NCBI GenBank assembly: GCA_023251535.1
Contig: JAHEYP010000001.1
Location: 293,837 to 357,836 of the forward strand
Source of the DNA: Bacteroidota bacterium
GTDB lineage: Bacteria; Bacteroidota; Bacteroidia; AKYH767-A; OLB10
Direction: 5' to 3'
Length of the DNA stretch: 64,000 nt
A program made the translations under genes and the position numbers. Below, piece by piece: positions 46,301 through 54,884 of this stretch. The notes under the pieces are model-generated. The model saw nothing but the letters and a program-made list of their open reading frames with translations, was not told where the DNA came from and searched no databases. How positions within the stretch are numbered: the stretch's first letter is position 1; every line of letters begins with the position of its first letter.

Positions 46301-46744
46301 ATGATTCGCTGTTGTTGTTGCATTACCTACTTGATAAGTGGAAAGCGATGTTGTTGCAGTATGAACTAAAAAATGATCCCAATAACGAATATAATTATAC
46401 GCTGGATGAGTGATGTATTGATATGTTGGAATATCGGCACCATTGAACGAATATAAATTCTGAGCGTGCAAAGTACTATCGATCAGTCCTGTGTTCTTAT
46501 AGATATAAGTGTTTGTTAAATAATCCCACTCTCCACAATTCGGGAATTGATTCGGATTACATTTCAGTGTATACAACATCTGAATTTTTTCGAAGCTTAC
46601 AGTATCCGAAGGGAATACAAACCAAGCATCTTGAGGAGACCCGAATGTAAAAGTCTGCACCACTACGGTGTCGCCATTAGAGGCTGATGCTCTATAGCTA
46701 AATGCAATTAACAACAGTGTTAAACCGAGTATAATTTTCTTCAT
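43301..46744 (-). CDS. T9SS-secreted PNGase F-like protein with inserted LamG domain
   Basis: The 1147-residue product has a signal peptide (1-21). An N-terminal PNGase F-like part carries MLYTLKCNPNQFPNCGEWDY with the likely catalytic Asp in EWDY. A LamG/concanavalin-like domain is inserted at about 315-460 (IKGQWNYWTFTKNCQTGAMK, FRIGRGHWNG, DGRMDEFAVFN). The C-terminal PNGase F part then resumes with VTGHGMDTPSNCAEFCPKSH, VWRDNCDYNPLYPQGGTWVY and DRSNWCPGAEVWTYDWEI. A T9SS sorting domain ends it (LNVFPNPTEGLVNIDY, FSAGIYVVTL, KKLVIKK). The family removes N-glycans from glycoproteins; activity here is inferred. It lies next to the S46 peptidase, though separated by a terminator. Confidence 0.88.
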   Translation of the reverse strand: MKKIILGLTLLLIAFSYRASASNGDTVVVQTFTFGSPQDAWFVFPSDTVSFEKIQMLYTLKCNPNQFPNCGEWDYLTNTYIYKNTGLIDSTLHAQNLYSFNGADIPTYQYITHPAYNYIRYWDHFLVHTATTSLSTYQVGNATTTANHPFGTSATVSKSQYLWRASELTAAGMSAGDISGLRFYLQNVGADMHKLAIRMKLVTVDTLTAATTTSAGFTTVYSKNTSFASTGSGWNSIQLTTPFNWDGTSNIIIEITYDNSVAGADNVIQSTSTSFKSGVTTAANDRTAAFHYNSFVDVPVNPDIAAIDSFVTVCFWSYGDPLYQPMDGTAFEAVDASGNRILNSHCPWSDSKVYWDAGATGSTYDRISKLATAAQIKGQWNYWTFTKNCQTGAMKIYVNGTTFFTTAGKTKLMSGISSFRIGRGHWNGSLSYDGRMDEFAVFNIDLPLTAIQNNMKSKIDASNPYYNNLVAYYNFNDGNYVTAADGAPVVHAPATFNLGADNPLKPATEVNFGFTETNLRPNVIFEKGIYTSYMDSALVVDSTMIPPVQVITYDTLNQVGTPLDTTMVWPLYYSNYIFNAQGQATDSSLVTPDGTYNQATHMYYTYAPNVIRYELARYITPYGNGLSLGNGWTWTFDVSDYRTLLADSVHLSAGNWQELLDLKFVMIKGTPPRNILSIQNLWNGNFDYGIPSDPIDNHLQALTVSIPANAAMARWKSRVTGHGMDTPSNCAEFCPKSHYYKVNGVNRYTKQVWRDNCDYNPLYPQGGTWVYDRSNWCPGAEVWTYDWEISNWVTPGTSFSLDHDVQAYNHTTGWDYYQIEDQLVSYGPANFTNDAAIEDIIAPSDNQMWSRKNAVCGSPIIVIKNTGATTMTSATITYGLTGGTPTTYTWTGSLAFMQSSTITLPNFNWIGGATQFYAYISNPNGATDQYAYNDTMKSVYSYPSVMPTSFVIELQTNNAPSENSYTLKDGSGNIILSKSGLSANTIYRDTVVLTDGCYKFELLDAGEDGLSWWANTAQGAGLIRFKDVNGVPIYNWNSDFGGQVYKQFVVGLTTVGVQDYILTDKNELNVFPNPTEGLVNIDYNLKSRSDAVIEIFDMVGEKIYDKNTSMTTAGSMQIDLSKFSAGIYVVTLSSGTEKITKKLVIKK

Positions 46745-46857
46745 GATAGGGTATAAGGAATTGGGAAATAAAGATAGGAAACGAAACTATACTGAACAAC
46801 TGAAAATTTCAAGATTAACTGCCACAAAATCTAGTTTTTTTTTCAAAATTTATGCGC

Positions 46858-46891
46858 AAAAAAAATCCCGATTCTTTCGAACCGGGATTTT
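46858..46891 (-). terminator. Terminator of the rimP-nusA-infB operon
   Basis: Arms AAAATCCCG (46862-46870) and CGGGATTTT (46883-46891) with a 12-base loop; the minus strand runs on into T. It lies 17 bases past the infB stop. Confidence 0.85.
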
Positions 46892-46908
46892 CTATTATAT
46901 AGTTGTTA

Positions 46909-49900
46909 TTATGCCAACGTACGTTTAACCGCCACGTTTTCATATCCTTCAACTACGTCGCCTTCGCGAATATCGTTGAAGTTGTTGATGTTCAATCCGC
47001 ATTCCATTCCTGCTTGTACATCTTTCGCATCATCTTTGAATCGTTTCAAGGAAGCTAATTCACCGCTATGAACTACGATACCATCGCGTACTACGCGGAT
47101 TTTCGTATTACGGCTGATTTTTCCTTCGAGTACCATACAACCTGCAATTGTTCCGACTTTCGGTATTTTGAATACCTCACGCACTTGAACGTTACAGATA
47201 ATTTTCTCTTCGAATTCAGGAGCCAACATACCTTCCATCGCTGCTTTCACTTCATTGATTGCATCGTAGATGATAGAGTAAAGTCGGATATCGATTTGTT
47301 CATTTTCAGCTAGCTTACGCGCACTTACTGAAGGACGCACCTGGAATCCGATAATGATTGCATTTGATGCAGAAGCAAGGTTCACATCCGATTCGGAAAT
47401 TTGACCTACTCCTTTCATAATAACATTCACCTGAATCTCTTGGTTCGACAACTTCAATAATGAATCTGCCAATGCCTCCACTGAACCATCCACGTCACCT
47501 TTTACAATTACGTTCAACTCTTTGAAGTTACCGACAGCCAAACGACGACCGATTTCATCTAATGTAATATGCTTATGTGTACGTATTCCTTGTTCACGTT
47601 GTAATTGTAAACGTTTGTTAGCGATTTCACGTGCTTCACGTTCATCTTCCATTACATTGAATTGATCACCGGCTTGTGGCGCACCACTCATACCGAGAAT
47701 CATTGCTGGTGCCGAAGGACCTGCTTCCGTGATACGCGCACCACGTTCGTTAAACATCGCTTTTACACGACCGCTATAACATCCTGCAAGTACAACATCT
47801 CCAATTTTCAATGTTCCGCTTTGAACAAGAATTGTTGTTACATATCCACGACCTTTATCAAGAGACGATTCAATTACTGCCCCTTTTGCAAGACGATCTG
47901 GATTCGCTTTTAAGTCGAGTAATTCAGCTTCTAATAAAACGCGGTCTAATAATTTATCTACGTTCAATCCTTTCTTCGCTGAAATATCCTGACTCTGATA
48001 TTTACCACCCCAATCTTCCACGAGTAAATTCATAGCAGCAAGTTGCTCCTTGATTTTCTCTGGATTAGCATCGGGCTTATCAATTTTATTAATTGCAAAT
48101 ACGATAGGTACTCCTGCTGCTTGCGCGTGATTAATTGCTTCACGTGTTTGCGGCATCACACTATCATCGGCAGAAACTACGATGATGGCAACGTCGGTAA
48201 TTTTCGCTCCACGGGCACGCATTGCGGTAAACGCCTCGTGACCTGGAGTATCGAGGAAGGTGATTTTTCTTCCGTCTTCCAATTTCACTTCATATGCTCC
48301 GATATGCTGTGTGATACCTCCGGCTTCACCGGCGATAACGTTTGCTTTTCGGATATAATCGAGTAATGATGTTTTACCATGATCGACGTGACCCATTACG
48401 GTAACAATTGGTGCACGAGATGTTAAATCATTCGGATCATCAACATCATCAGAGATTGCTTCTTGTACGTCGGCCGATACGAATTCAACTGTATAACCGA
48501 ACTCTTCTGCTACAACCGAAATAGTTTCAGCATCGAGACGTTGATTAATCGAAACGAACAATCCTAAACTCATACAAGTAGCGATGATCTGATTCACCTG
48601 CACGTTCATCATCTTCGCTAACTCATTCGCCGAAACGAATTCAGTTACCTTAATGATTTTCTCTGCCGATTGATCATCCATTTGCTCCTGGCGCTTCGCG
48701 TGAAGATCACGTTTCTCTTTGCGGAACTTAGAAGCCTTCGACTTACCTGTTCCGCTCAGACGAGCTAGAGTTGCTTTAATTTGATCTTGAATTTCCTTTT
48801 CAGTAGGTTCAACTTTAGGACCTTGGTTAGGACCTCCTGGACGGCGATTGCCTCCTGGACCTCCCGGACCACGGTTAGGACCTCCTGGACCGCGGTTAGG
48901 ACCACCTTGTCCGGGACCACGATTAGGGCCTCCTGGACCACGGTTTGGACCACCTTGTCCTGGACCACGGTTTGGACCGCCTTGTCCTGGACCACGATTT
49001 TGTCCACCTTGACCCTGGCCTTGACCTGGACCACGGTTTTGACCACCTTGGTTATTTCCGCCTTGTGGATTTCCACCTGGCTTATCTTTACGCTTACGTT
49101 TACGCTGACCACCTTCAAAATCAGAAGAAGAAGCCACAGGCTTTTTCTTTGGAGGATCGACAGGTAGAATAATCTTACCAATAATATTCGGTCCCGTTAG
49201 TTTATCAACTCGGATACCGATATGTTCAGGACCTGATGGTGCTGCATCAGCAGGTGGCGTTGGAGGAGGAACATCATCGCTCTTAGGCTTTTCAGCCACA
49301 GGAGCGGCAGGTTTCTCAGCAACAGGAGCTTTCTTCTCTTCAGCTTTAGGAGCAGCAGGTGCCGGTTTTTCGGCAACAGGCTCAGCAGGCTTAGCTTTTG
49401 GCTCTTCTACTTTCGCTTTAGGAGCAGCAGGTTTCTCTGCTACCGGCTCAACAGGCGCAGCCTTTGGAGCTTCGTCTTCAGCCTTCTTAGCTTTCACTAC
49501 AGGCTTTTTAGGCGCAGGAACTTCCTCAACGGCAGGTGCAGCAGGCGCAGCAGCTACTGGAGTTTCTGCCACAGGAGCAACTGGTTCAACAGCAGGAGTT
49601 TCCTCCTTCTTCTTACCTTTCTTCTTTCCTGCGTCAAGATCTATTTTTCCGAGAATTTTCGGAGATTCAACACCAGCCTTAGCCTTGATAACTTCAGGCT
49701 CTTCCGGTTTCTCTTCTACTTTTTTAGCTTTTGCAGCCGGTTTCTTCTCCACAGGAGCTGATGCTGACATCTTAATCTCATCGAGACTTTTCTTCAGCGA
49801 ATCATCATTATCCTGATCGGTGTCCACCTTCTTTACTTCCCCCTGACCCGGCTTAGCTTCGATCACGATATTATCGCGCTTTAACTTCTCACGGGTTACT

Positions 49901-50097
49901 TCTTGAGCATCCAGCTTCGCTAGACGATCCGGTTGATATTTATCTTGTAAAAGGGAATAGATTTCCTGCGAAACTTTAGCGTTCGGGTTACTATCAACCT
50001 TCACACCTTTCGATTCGAGGAATTCTACCACGTGAGTAAGTCCCACGTTGAACTCTTTGGCTACCTTACTCAGGCGTATCGCTTTGTCTTCTGCCAT
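46909..50097 (-). CDS. infB: Translation initiation factor IF-2
   Basis: The 1062-residue product is the GTPase that joins initiator tRNA and ribosomal subunits. It opens with an IF2_N domain ([20 protein letters not shown]), then a long disordered Ala/Pro/Lys/Glu region and a Gly/Pro/Asn/Arg-repeat linker at about 345-425. The second IF2_N-like region precedes the G domain. G1 [14 protein letters not shown] is at about 567, then [18 protein letters not shown] and [12 protein letters not shown], with domains II to IV after them ([17 protein letters not shown]). It is the third gene of rimP-nusA-infB, 123 bp after nusA. Confidence 0.97.
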   Translation of the reverse strand: MAEDKAIRLSKVAKEFNVGLTHVVEFLESKGVKVDSNPNAKVSQEIYSLLQDKYQPDRLAKLDAQEVTREKLKRDNIVIEAKPGQGEVKKVDTDQDNDDSLKKSLDEIKMSASAPVEKKPAAKAKKVEEKPEEPEVIKAKAGVESPKILGKIDLDAGKKKGKKKEETPAVEPVAPVAETPVAAAPAAPAVEEVPAPKKPVVKAKKAEDEAPKAAPVEPVAEKPAAPKAKVEEPKAKPAEPVAEKPAPAAPKAEEKKAPVAEKPAAPVAEKPKSDDVPPPTPPADAAPSGPEHIGIRVDKLTGPNIIGKIILPVDPPKKKPVASSSDFEGGQRKRKRKDKPGGNPQGGNNQGGQNRGPGQGQGQGGQNRGPGQGGPNRGPGQGGPNRGPGGPNRGPGQGGPNRGPGGPNRGPGGPGGNRRPGGPNQGPKVEPTEKEIQDQIKATLARLSGTGKSKASKFRKEKRDLHAKRQEQMDDQSAEKIIKVTEFVSANELAKMMNVQVNQIIATCMSLGLFVSINQRLDAETISVVAEEFGYTVEFVSADVQEAISDDVDDPNDLTSRAPIVTVMGHVDHGKTSLLDYIRKANVIAGEAGGITQHIGAYEVKLEDGRKITFLDTPGHEAFTAMRARGAKITDVAIIVVSADDSVMPQTREAINHAQAAGVPIVFAINKIDKPDANPEKIKEQLAAMNLLVEDWGGKYQSQDISAKKGLNVDKLLDRVLLEAELLDLKANPDRLAKGAVIESSLDKGRGYVTTILVQSGTLKIGDVVLAGCYSGRVKAMFNERGARITEAGPSAPAMILGMSGAPQAGDQFNVMEDEREAREIANKRLQLQREQGIRTHKHITLDEIGRRLAVGNFKELNVIVKGDVDGSVEALADSLLKLSNQEIQVNVIMKGVGQISESDVNLASASNAIIIGFQVRPSVSARKLAENEQIDIRLYSIIYDAINEVKAAMEGMLAPEFEEKIICNVQVREVFKIPKVGTIAGCMVLEGKISRNTKIRVVRDGIVVHSGELASLKRFKDDAKDVQAGMECGLNINNFNDIREGDVVEGYENVAVKRTLA
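48818..49075. repeat. Tandem repeats coding the Gly-Pro-Asn-Arg linker of IF-2
   Basis: Repeats of 18-27 bp coding [13 protein letters not shown] units fill this part of infB. The number of units probably varies between strains, as it is made of near-identical sequence in frame. Confidence 0.85.
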
Positions 50098-50220
50098 TCG
50101 TGTTCTGTTCAGTTCTTTAATTTAGATCGACTATGGAATTACAGTCGGTCGGGGTTGTCCGTATCTTTTACATCTTTCCGGAACGATGTGTATTCATATT
50201 CAATATATAGCATTAAGCTA
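50098..50220 (-). other. Leader gap between nusA and infB
   Basis: This 123-bp gap holds an imperfect 20-bp palindrome (ACATCtTTCCGGAAcGATGT, 50170-50189) and a short hairpin with ATAGC/GCTAT arms near 50207-50221. No open frame or terminator with a T run was seen, so nusA and infB are probably on one mRNA. Confidence 0.4.
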
Positions 50221-51456
50221 TTACTCAAACTCAGAGCTCAAGATGCGTACTACCTCGCGAATTGTTTCTTCTTCAAGGTCGGTACGGCTTACTAATTCTT
50301 CAACAGGAATTGCTAATACGCTCTTCGCAGTATCGCAACCGATTGCTTTCAATTCATCGATAATCCATGAATCGATTTCATCGCTGAATTCTTCAAGATC
50401 AACATCCTCCTCTTCATCTTCGCTATCGCGATAAACGTCGATTTCGTATCCTGATAAACGTCCTGCTAATTTAATATTATGTCCGCCTTTACCAATAGCC
50501 AACGACACTTGATCAGGCTTCATATAAACTGCTGCGCGACGGTTCTCGTCGTCGAGTTTAATAGAAGTGATTTTCGCCGGACTCAAAGCGCGGGTAATAT
50601 ATAATTGGATGTTGTTCGTATAATTAATAACGTCGATATTCTCGTTACGTAACTCACGAACAATACCGTGGATACGAGAACCTTTCATCCCAACGCAAGC
50701 ACCTACAGGATCGATACGATCGTCGTAAGACTCAACAGCAACCTTAGCACGCTCACCCGGCTCACGAACAATATTTTTGATCGTAATTAAACCATCGAAT
50801 ACCTCTGGAACTTCTTGCTCGAATAAACGCTCAAGGAAAACAGGAGAAGTACGTGATAAGATAATTTTAGGATTACTATTAACCATTTCAACACGTTGGA
50901 TTACCGAACGAACGGCATCACCTTTCTTGAAGAAATCGGCAGGAATAGTTTCGTTTTTAGGAAGTACTAATTCATTTCCTTCGTCATCGAGAACAAGGAT
51001 TTCCTTCTTCCAAATTTGATATACTTCACCGGTAAGAATTTCACCTACACGATCTTTGTATTTACGATAGATACCGTCTTTCTCTAATTCACTGATACGT
51101 GATACCAGATTTTGGCGTAATGCCAAAACTGAACGACGACCGAAATCTTCCAATTTAACAGACTCAGTTAAATCTTCGCCAACTTCGAAGTCAGGTTCAA
51201 TTTTAATGGCTTCTGAGTACGCGATCTGCGTCACAGGATCTTCCACCATACCGTCTTCAACGATAACACGATTACGGTATAATTCAAGGTCACCCTTGTC
51301 AATGTTGATAATCACGTCGAAGTTATCGGCAGTACCATAGCGCTTGCGTAACATTCCACGAATCACATCTTCTAAGATGCTCATCATTGTTGCGCGGTCA
51401 ATGTTTTTTACCTCTTTAAACTCCGAGAAGGATTCTATCAATACGTGATGGTCCAT
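50221..51456 (-). CDS. nusA: Transcription termination/antitermination factor NusA
   Basis: The 411-residue product binds RNA polymerase and nascent RNA. The N-terminal domain (1-125), S1 domain (about 130-200: LTGEVYQIWKKEILVLDDEG, ETIPADFFKKGDAVRSVI), KH1 (about 230-300: VGACVGMKGSRIHGIVREL) and KH2 (about 310-355: SLAIGKGGHNIKLAGRLSGY) are seen in order. It ends with a short acidic region and one helical repeat, without the two long AR repeats of E. coli. It follows rimP by 7 bp. Confidence 0.96.
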   Translation of the reverse strand: MDHHVLIESFSEFKEVKNIDRATMMSILEDVIRGMLRKRYGTADNFDVIINIDKGDLELYRNRVIVEDGMVEDPVTQIAYSEAIKIEPDFEVGEDLTESVKLEDFGRRSVLALRQNLVSRISELEKDGIYRKYKDRVGEILTGEVYQIWKKEILVLDDEGNELVLPKNETIPADFFKKGDAVRSVIQRVEMVNSNPKIILSRTSPVFLERLFEQEVPEVFDGLITIKNIVREPGERAKVAVESYDDRIDPVGACVGMKGSRIHGIVRELRNENIDVINYTNNIQLYITRALSPAKITSIKLDDENRRAAVYMKPDQVSLAIGKGGHNIKLAGRLSGYEIDVYRDSEDEEEDVDLEEFSDEIDSWIIDELKAIGCDTAKSVLAIPVEELVSRTDLEEETIREVVRILSSEFE

Positions 51457-51463
51457 TTCTACT

Positions 51464-51934
51464 CTATTTAAATTTGAAGTTAATTACAAGTTTTGCTTCG
51501 CGAATCTCACCAAAGGTTAATTGGTGGGTAACTTCGCTAATTATTTTCTTTTTGTTCTCTTTTCTGGAAGTAGTTTCTTTCAGCTGAATACCGTTGTCAT
51601 CGGCGCTTTCAAGAATTCCTTTGATCTCACGGCCTTCGGTAGTAACCACCTTTAGCTCTCTTCCCAAGCGACGCAAATACTGCTGCGGCACCATTAACGG
51701 ACTGTCCATACCCGGACTGCCCACTTCTACTTCATGCGTTTCGAGGAAACCAGAAGGCTCCAACTGATCGATAATAAAGCGACTTAAAGAAGTGCACTCT
51801 TCCAAGGTAATTCCTGTGGGCTTATCGATTGAAACACCTAATCTATTGACAGACAGTTTAATATCGACGAGAAACTGATCGGTTCCCGCGATATGCTCCT
51901 GCACTAACTCTTGTATTTTAGCCTTATCAATCAT
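51464..51934 (-). CDS. rimP: Ribosome maturation factor RimP
   Basis: The 156-residue product is needed for 30S subunit maturation. It starts with IDKAKIQELVQEHI, then TLEECTSLSRFIIDQLEPSG and THEVEVGSPGMDSPL, which is the family signature, and a C-terminal SH3-like part. Longer in-frame readings reach back to 52123 but add 63 non-conserved residues and run through the promoter and leader hairpin, so the ATG at 51934 is chosen. It heads rimP-nusA-infB. Confidence 0.92.
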   Translation of the reverse strand: MIDKAKIQELVQEHIAGTDQFLVDIKLSVNRLGVSIDKPTGITLEECTSLSRFIIDQLEPSGFLETHEVEVGSPGMDSPLMVPQQYLRRLGRELKVVTTEGREIKGILESADDNGIQLKETTSRKENKKKIISEVTHQLTFGEIREAKLVINFKFK

Positions 51935-51946
51935 AATTTTAAGCAA

Positions 51947-51969
51947 AGAGGGGACTGTGGGTCCCCTCT
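51947..51969 (-). promoter_or_regulatory. Hairpin in the rimP leader
   Basis: Nine-base-pair perfect arms AGAGGGGAC and GTCCCCTCT around a 5-base loop lie between the predicted promoter (51990) and the rimP ATG (51934). On the mRNA it is followed by TTGCTT. It resembles an attenuator or protein-binding leader structure; no minus-strand gene lies upstream that would need it as a terminator. Confidence 0.5.
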
Positions 51970-51989
51970 CGATCTTAGTATTCTCACTG

Positions 51990-51997
51990 CAAATATA
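51990..51997 (-). promoter_or_regulatory. -7 promoter element of rimP-nusA-infB
   Basis: TATATTTG on the minus strand matches TAnnTTTG exactly, 55 bases before the rimP ATG. The predicted leader is about 50 nt. Confidence 0.6.
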
Positions 51998-52099
51998 CGT
52001 TTTATTTTCTTCCATATTGAAAAGTATTGAATTATGATTCTTATTAGTGCCTGATTTATCACAGGATAGCACTTTCATGGGGGTTTCATAGCATATTTG

Positions 52100-52107
52100 T
52101 AACTTCG
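52100..52107 (+). promoter_or_regulatory. -7-like element 7 bases before the GT9 gene
   Basis: TAACTTCG differs from TAnnTTTG in one base and ends 7 bases before the ATG at 52115. The same octamer lies before pabB at the same distance. Confidence 0.45.
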
Positions 52108-52114
52108 CGGCCTT

Positions 52115-53152
52115 ATGTTTCATCCCGGGTTACCCGACAAAATCGTTAATATTTCATCTATTCTGTTATCTAAACTGATAAACGGAGGGAAGGATATGCG
52201 GACAATGGATTTTTCGAATATCCTGTGTATTCGTCAGGATGAAATCGGTGATATGTGCTATTCCCTCCACATTTTCAAGCTGTTACGTGAGCGATACCCT
52301 TTAGCGAAAATTACGGTTTTATGTAAACCTGCAGCTTCGGGCATCATCAAAAACGACCCCAACATTAACCTGATTGTTACCGATGTTAAGCAACTGAAGG
52401 GTAAATTTGACCTTACGGTGGACTTACGCGGGCGCTGGACTGGTGTCTTATATTCTTTGTTTCATCCTTCAAAAATTCGTTTGGAGCGAGGTTCGGTACG
52501 TTTAAAAAACAAGCTTGCCAAAGGTCAACCTCACGAAGCAGTTACCAATTTCGAGATCATTCAGCCCTTGTTGAGGAATCCTGAGATGAAGATGCCTCTT
52601 CCTGTTATCACTTCTTCGCAAGATGAAATTGCTGCTGCCGAGAAATACTTATCCGACCACGGATTAAAGCGTTTTGCCATTATGCATACGCAAGTAAAAC
52701 GAGAACTTCGTCAGTGGCCAGGTGAGCGCTTTGCGGCAACGGCTGCTTTGTTGAAAAATGAATACGGATTAGATATCGTTTTCTGCGGTGATAAAACAGA
52801 AGTTGAAGGAATCGCTTCAATTCAGAAACAAATCGATTTCCCTACTTACTCAGTAGCAGGAGTATTAAACTTAGGTGCATTTGCAGCACTATCTCGCAAA
52901 GCAACCTTCTTTATTGGCAACGATAGTTCCCCATTGCATATAGCTACTTTAAGTGGTGTTCCATCATTAGGATTATTTGGACCCGGGCAATCGGATACCT
53001 TCTTCCCTATCACTGAAAATTCGGGTTATTTACATCATTTATTGCCATGCAATCCTTGTCACCAAATCAAATGTGTGCATCCCGACAATCCGTGCATTAA
53101 GCGTATAACGATTGACGAAGTGAAAGCGAAAATCGCAACCTTATTGGTGTAA
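52115..53152 (+). CDS. Glycosyltransferase family 9 (heptosyltransferase-like)
   Basis: The 345-residue product is a GT-B fold enzyme of the ADP-heptose:LPS heptosyltransferase family. The N-terminal motif is ILCIRQDEIGDMCYSLHIFK, and the C-terminal nucleotide-sugar motif is FFIGNDSSPLHIATLSGVPS with LGLFGPG. A Cys-rich HHLLPCNPCHQIKCVHPDNP segment is typical of the family. It acts on the cytoplasmic face in core oligosaccharide synthesis; the exact sugar is not known. ATGs at 52196 and 52205 are alternative starts closer to the first motif. It diverges from rimP and converges on lspA. Confidence 0.88.
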   Translation: MFHPGLPDKIVNISSILLSKLINGGKDMRTMDFSNILCIRQDEIGDMCYSLHIFKLLRERYPLAKITVLCKPAASGIIKNDPNINLIVTDVKQLKGKFDLTVDLRGRWTGVLYSLFHPSKIRLERGSVRLKNKLAKGQPHEAVTNFEIIQPLLRNPEMKMPLPVITSSQDEIAAAEKYLSDHGLKRFAIMHTQVKRELRQWPGERFAATAALLKNEYGLDIVFCGDKTEVEGIASIQKQIDFPTYSVAGVLNLGAFAALSRKATFFIGNDSSPLHIATLSGVPSLGLFGPGQSDTFFPITENSGYLHHLLPCNPCHQIKCVHPDNPCIKRITIDEVKAKIATLLV

Positions 53153-53218
53153 ATAAAAATTTCTTTTTTTACACAGAGGTCTCAAAGAAGCAGAAAGATT
53201 TTTCTTTGAAATACTAAA

Positions 53219-53878
53219 CTATGCGTTTGAATTCTCCTCTGAAGAAGTGATTTCAGCAGGATTAACTTCTTGCTCTTTTTGATCGTGCATATTTCCGAAT
53301 ACTCGCTTTTGAAACACGATCATTAATATAACACCCATAGAGATACTAGCATCTGCCACATTAAACACGGGACGGAAAAACAAGAATTCGTCGCCACCCC
53401 ACAATGGGAACCACTCAGGATATTGCCCTTGCAAAACAGGGAAGTAAAACATATCGACCACTTTCCCATGCAGCAATGAAGAATAACCACCATTTGCTGG
53501 CAAGAACGAAGCTAATTGAAAATCACTTCCACTAAACCAAACACCATAGAAAGTACTATCGATAATATTCCCTGCAGCACCAGCGATAACCATTGCAATA
53601 CAAGTAATATAAAATGAATTCGCTTTTTCTTTTACTAGCTGAGTGAGGTACCAAAATATTCCGGCAACAAAGAAAATTCTGAAAATACTTAACGCAAGTT
53701 TCCCGTAAGCTCCTCCGAATTCCATTCCGAAAGCCATTCCGTTATTCTCGGTAAAATGAATGATAGCCCAGTCGGCGAAACGGAATTCCTGACCGAGGTA
53801 CATATGAGTCTTCACCCAGAATTTAACTGCCTGATCGATTAATAAAATCAGGAATATTAACAGCAGCGGACGTTTCAA
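53219..53878 (-). CDS. lspA: Lipoprotein signal peptidase (signal peptidase II)
   Basis: The 219-residue product is an inner-membrane aspartyl protease that removes signal peptides from lipoproteins. Four membrane helices are visible. The two catalytic Asp residues are in AGAAGNIIDSTFYG and FNVADASISMG. The N-terminus has LLIDQAVKFWVKTHMYLG and later FTENNGMAFGMEF. It is longer than the usual 160-170 residues because of an insert near GSDFQLASFLPANGGYSSLL and a hydrophilic tail. A terminator lies just upstream, so it has its own promoter. Confidence 0.95.
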   Translation of the reverse strand: MKRPLLLIFLILLIDQAVKFWVKTHMYLGQEFRFADWAIIHFTENNGMAFGMEFGGAYGKLALSIFRIFFVAGIFWYLTQLVKEKANSFYITCIAMVIAGAAGNIIDSTFYGVWFSGSDFQLASFLPANGGYSSLLHGKVVDMFYFPVLQGQYPEWFPLWGGDEFLFFRPVFNVADASISMGVILMIVFQKRVFGNMHDQKEQEVNPAEITSSEENSNA

Positions 53879-53911
53879 TTGAAATGGATAGATTAAGAAA
53901 TGGACTAGAAT

Positions 53912-53956
53912 ATAAAAAAGTAACCTGCAATTTTCAAATCAGAACTTGCAGGTTAC
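53912..53956 (-). terminator. Terminator after the DksA-like gene
   Basis: Arms GTAACCTGCAA (53920-53930) and TTGCAGGTTAC (53946-53956) with a 15-base loop, and six T on the minus strand at 53914-53919. It separates the ileS operon from lspA. Confidence 0.9.
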
Positions 53957-53975
53957 CTTTCTCAATAAAGAATTA

Positions 53976-54884
53976 TTAGTCTTTGTATTGTTGAAGTTTG
54001 GCTTCCATACTTTGAGTAGTATGAGGCACTGCACGTAAGCGTTCCTTTGGGATCAGTTTACCTGTTACTCGGCAAATTCCGTATGTTTTGTTTTCAATAC
54101 GAACTAAAGCCGCTTCAAGTTGTTCGATAAATTTCTTCTGACGAGCAGCAAGATTTGCTGCTTCTTCTTTCGCTAAAGTATCAGATCCATCTTCTAACAT
54201 TTTAAAAGAAGAGCCTGTATCATCAGTTCCGTTTTCGTTAGCATTCACGATTTGCGCTTGTAAATTGATTAATTCAGCGCGGGCATCCGTAAGTTTATTT
54301 ACTATAAGCTCTTTGAACTCTTTAAGTTCAGTGTCGCTATATCGCGTTTTATCATTCGGTGTATTCGAAGTCTTCTGCACGTTACTCATCGTTGATTTTA
54401 CTGGTATTGAATATTCTGGTTTTTTAAATAATGGTCTTTGCGCCTCCGGTTTAGGAGCAGGAGCTGCCGGTTTAACGGGCGCAGCTTTTTTCACCGCTAC
54501 TGCTTTCACAGGAGCTTTAGGAGCAGGAGCCGCCTTTTTAACAGGGGCTGCTTTTTTCACAACTACTTTCTTGGCAGGAGCTGCTTTTTTTACTGGAGCT
54601 GCCTTCTCTGCCGCTTTCTTTGATACGACTTTTTTAGGAGCCGGTTTCTTAGCAACGGCTTTTTTTGCAGAAGATTTTACGGGAGCTGCTTTTTTTGCAG
54701 GTGCTTTCTTAGCAGGAGCTTTTTTTGCTACTGCCTTTTTCGCAGGCGCATTTTTAGCGGGTGCTTTTTTAGCAGGTGCTGCTTTCTTAACTACCTTTTT
54801 AGCTGCAGGTTTAGCCGCAACTTTTTTAGCTGCTTTTTTTGCCGTTGGTTTCTTCGACTTTGGAAGAGGTTTTTTAGTGGCCAT
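53976..54884 (-). CDS. DksA/TraR-like protein with histone H1-like Lys/Ala/Pro N-terminal tail
   Basis: The 302-residue product has two parts. Residues 1-160 are a histone H1-like tail of AKKxxAKK and PAKKA units, very basic and disordered, which should bind DNA or RNA. Residues 170-302 are a DksA/TraR-like coiled coil ([40 protein letters not shown]) ending in a degenerate zinc-finger region [20 protein letters not shown]. Only one of the four usual cysteines remains. Related Bacteroidota proteins, as I recall, lack the same cysteines. The gene overlaps the end of ileS by 11 bp. Confidence 0.88.
   Translation of the reverse strand: MATKKPLPKSKKPTAKKAAKKVAAKPAAKKVVKKAAPAKKAPAKNAPAKKAVAKKAPAKKAPAKKAAPVKSSAKKAVAKKPAPKKVVSKKAAEKAAPVKKAAPAKKVVVKKAAPVKKAAPAPKAPVKAVAVKKAAPVKPAAPAPKPEAQRPLFKKPEYSIPVKSTMSNVQKTSNTPNDKTRYSDTELKEFKELIVNKLTDARAELINLQAQIVNANENGTDDTGSSFKMLEDGSDTLAKEEAANLAARQKKFIEQLEAALVRIENKTYGICRVTGKLIPKERLRAVPHTTQSMEAKLQQYKD
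54450..54870. repeat. Low-complexity repeats coding the Lys/Ala/Pro tail
   Basis: Degenerate repeats, mostly 12-15 bp, code AKK and PAKKA units. The opposite strand has a long open frame only because of this composition. Confidence 0.7.

Noticed and set aside
48781..49167. Open frames opposite or out of frame with the IF-2 repeats
   Set aside because: They are shadows of the GGPNRGPGQ repeats; IF-2 is clearly the real gene.
51935..52123. Longer RimP N-terminus starting at 52123
   Set aside because: The added residues are not conserved and would cover the promoter and leader hairpin; the ATG at 51934 fits the family length.
53182..53209. Hairpin TCAAAGAA/TTCTTTGA between the GT9 gene and lspA
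   Set aside because: It is short and AT-rich with a loose loop and no T run directly behind it; too weak to call a terminator.
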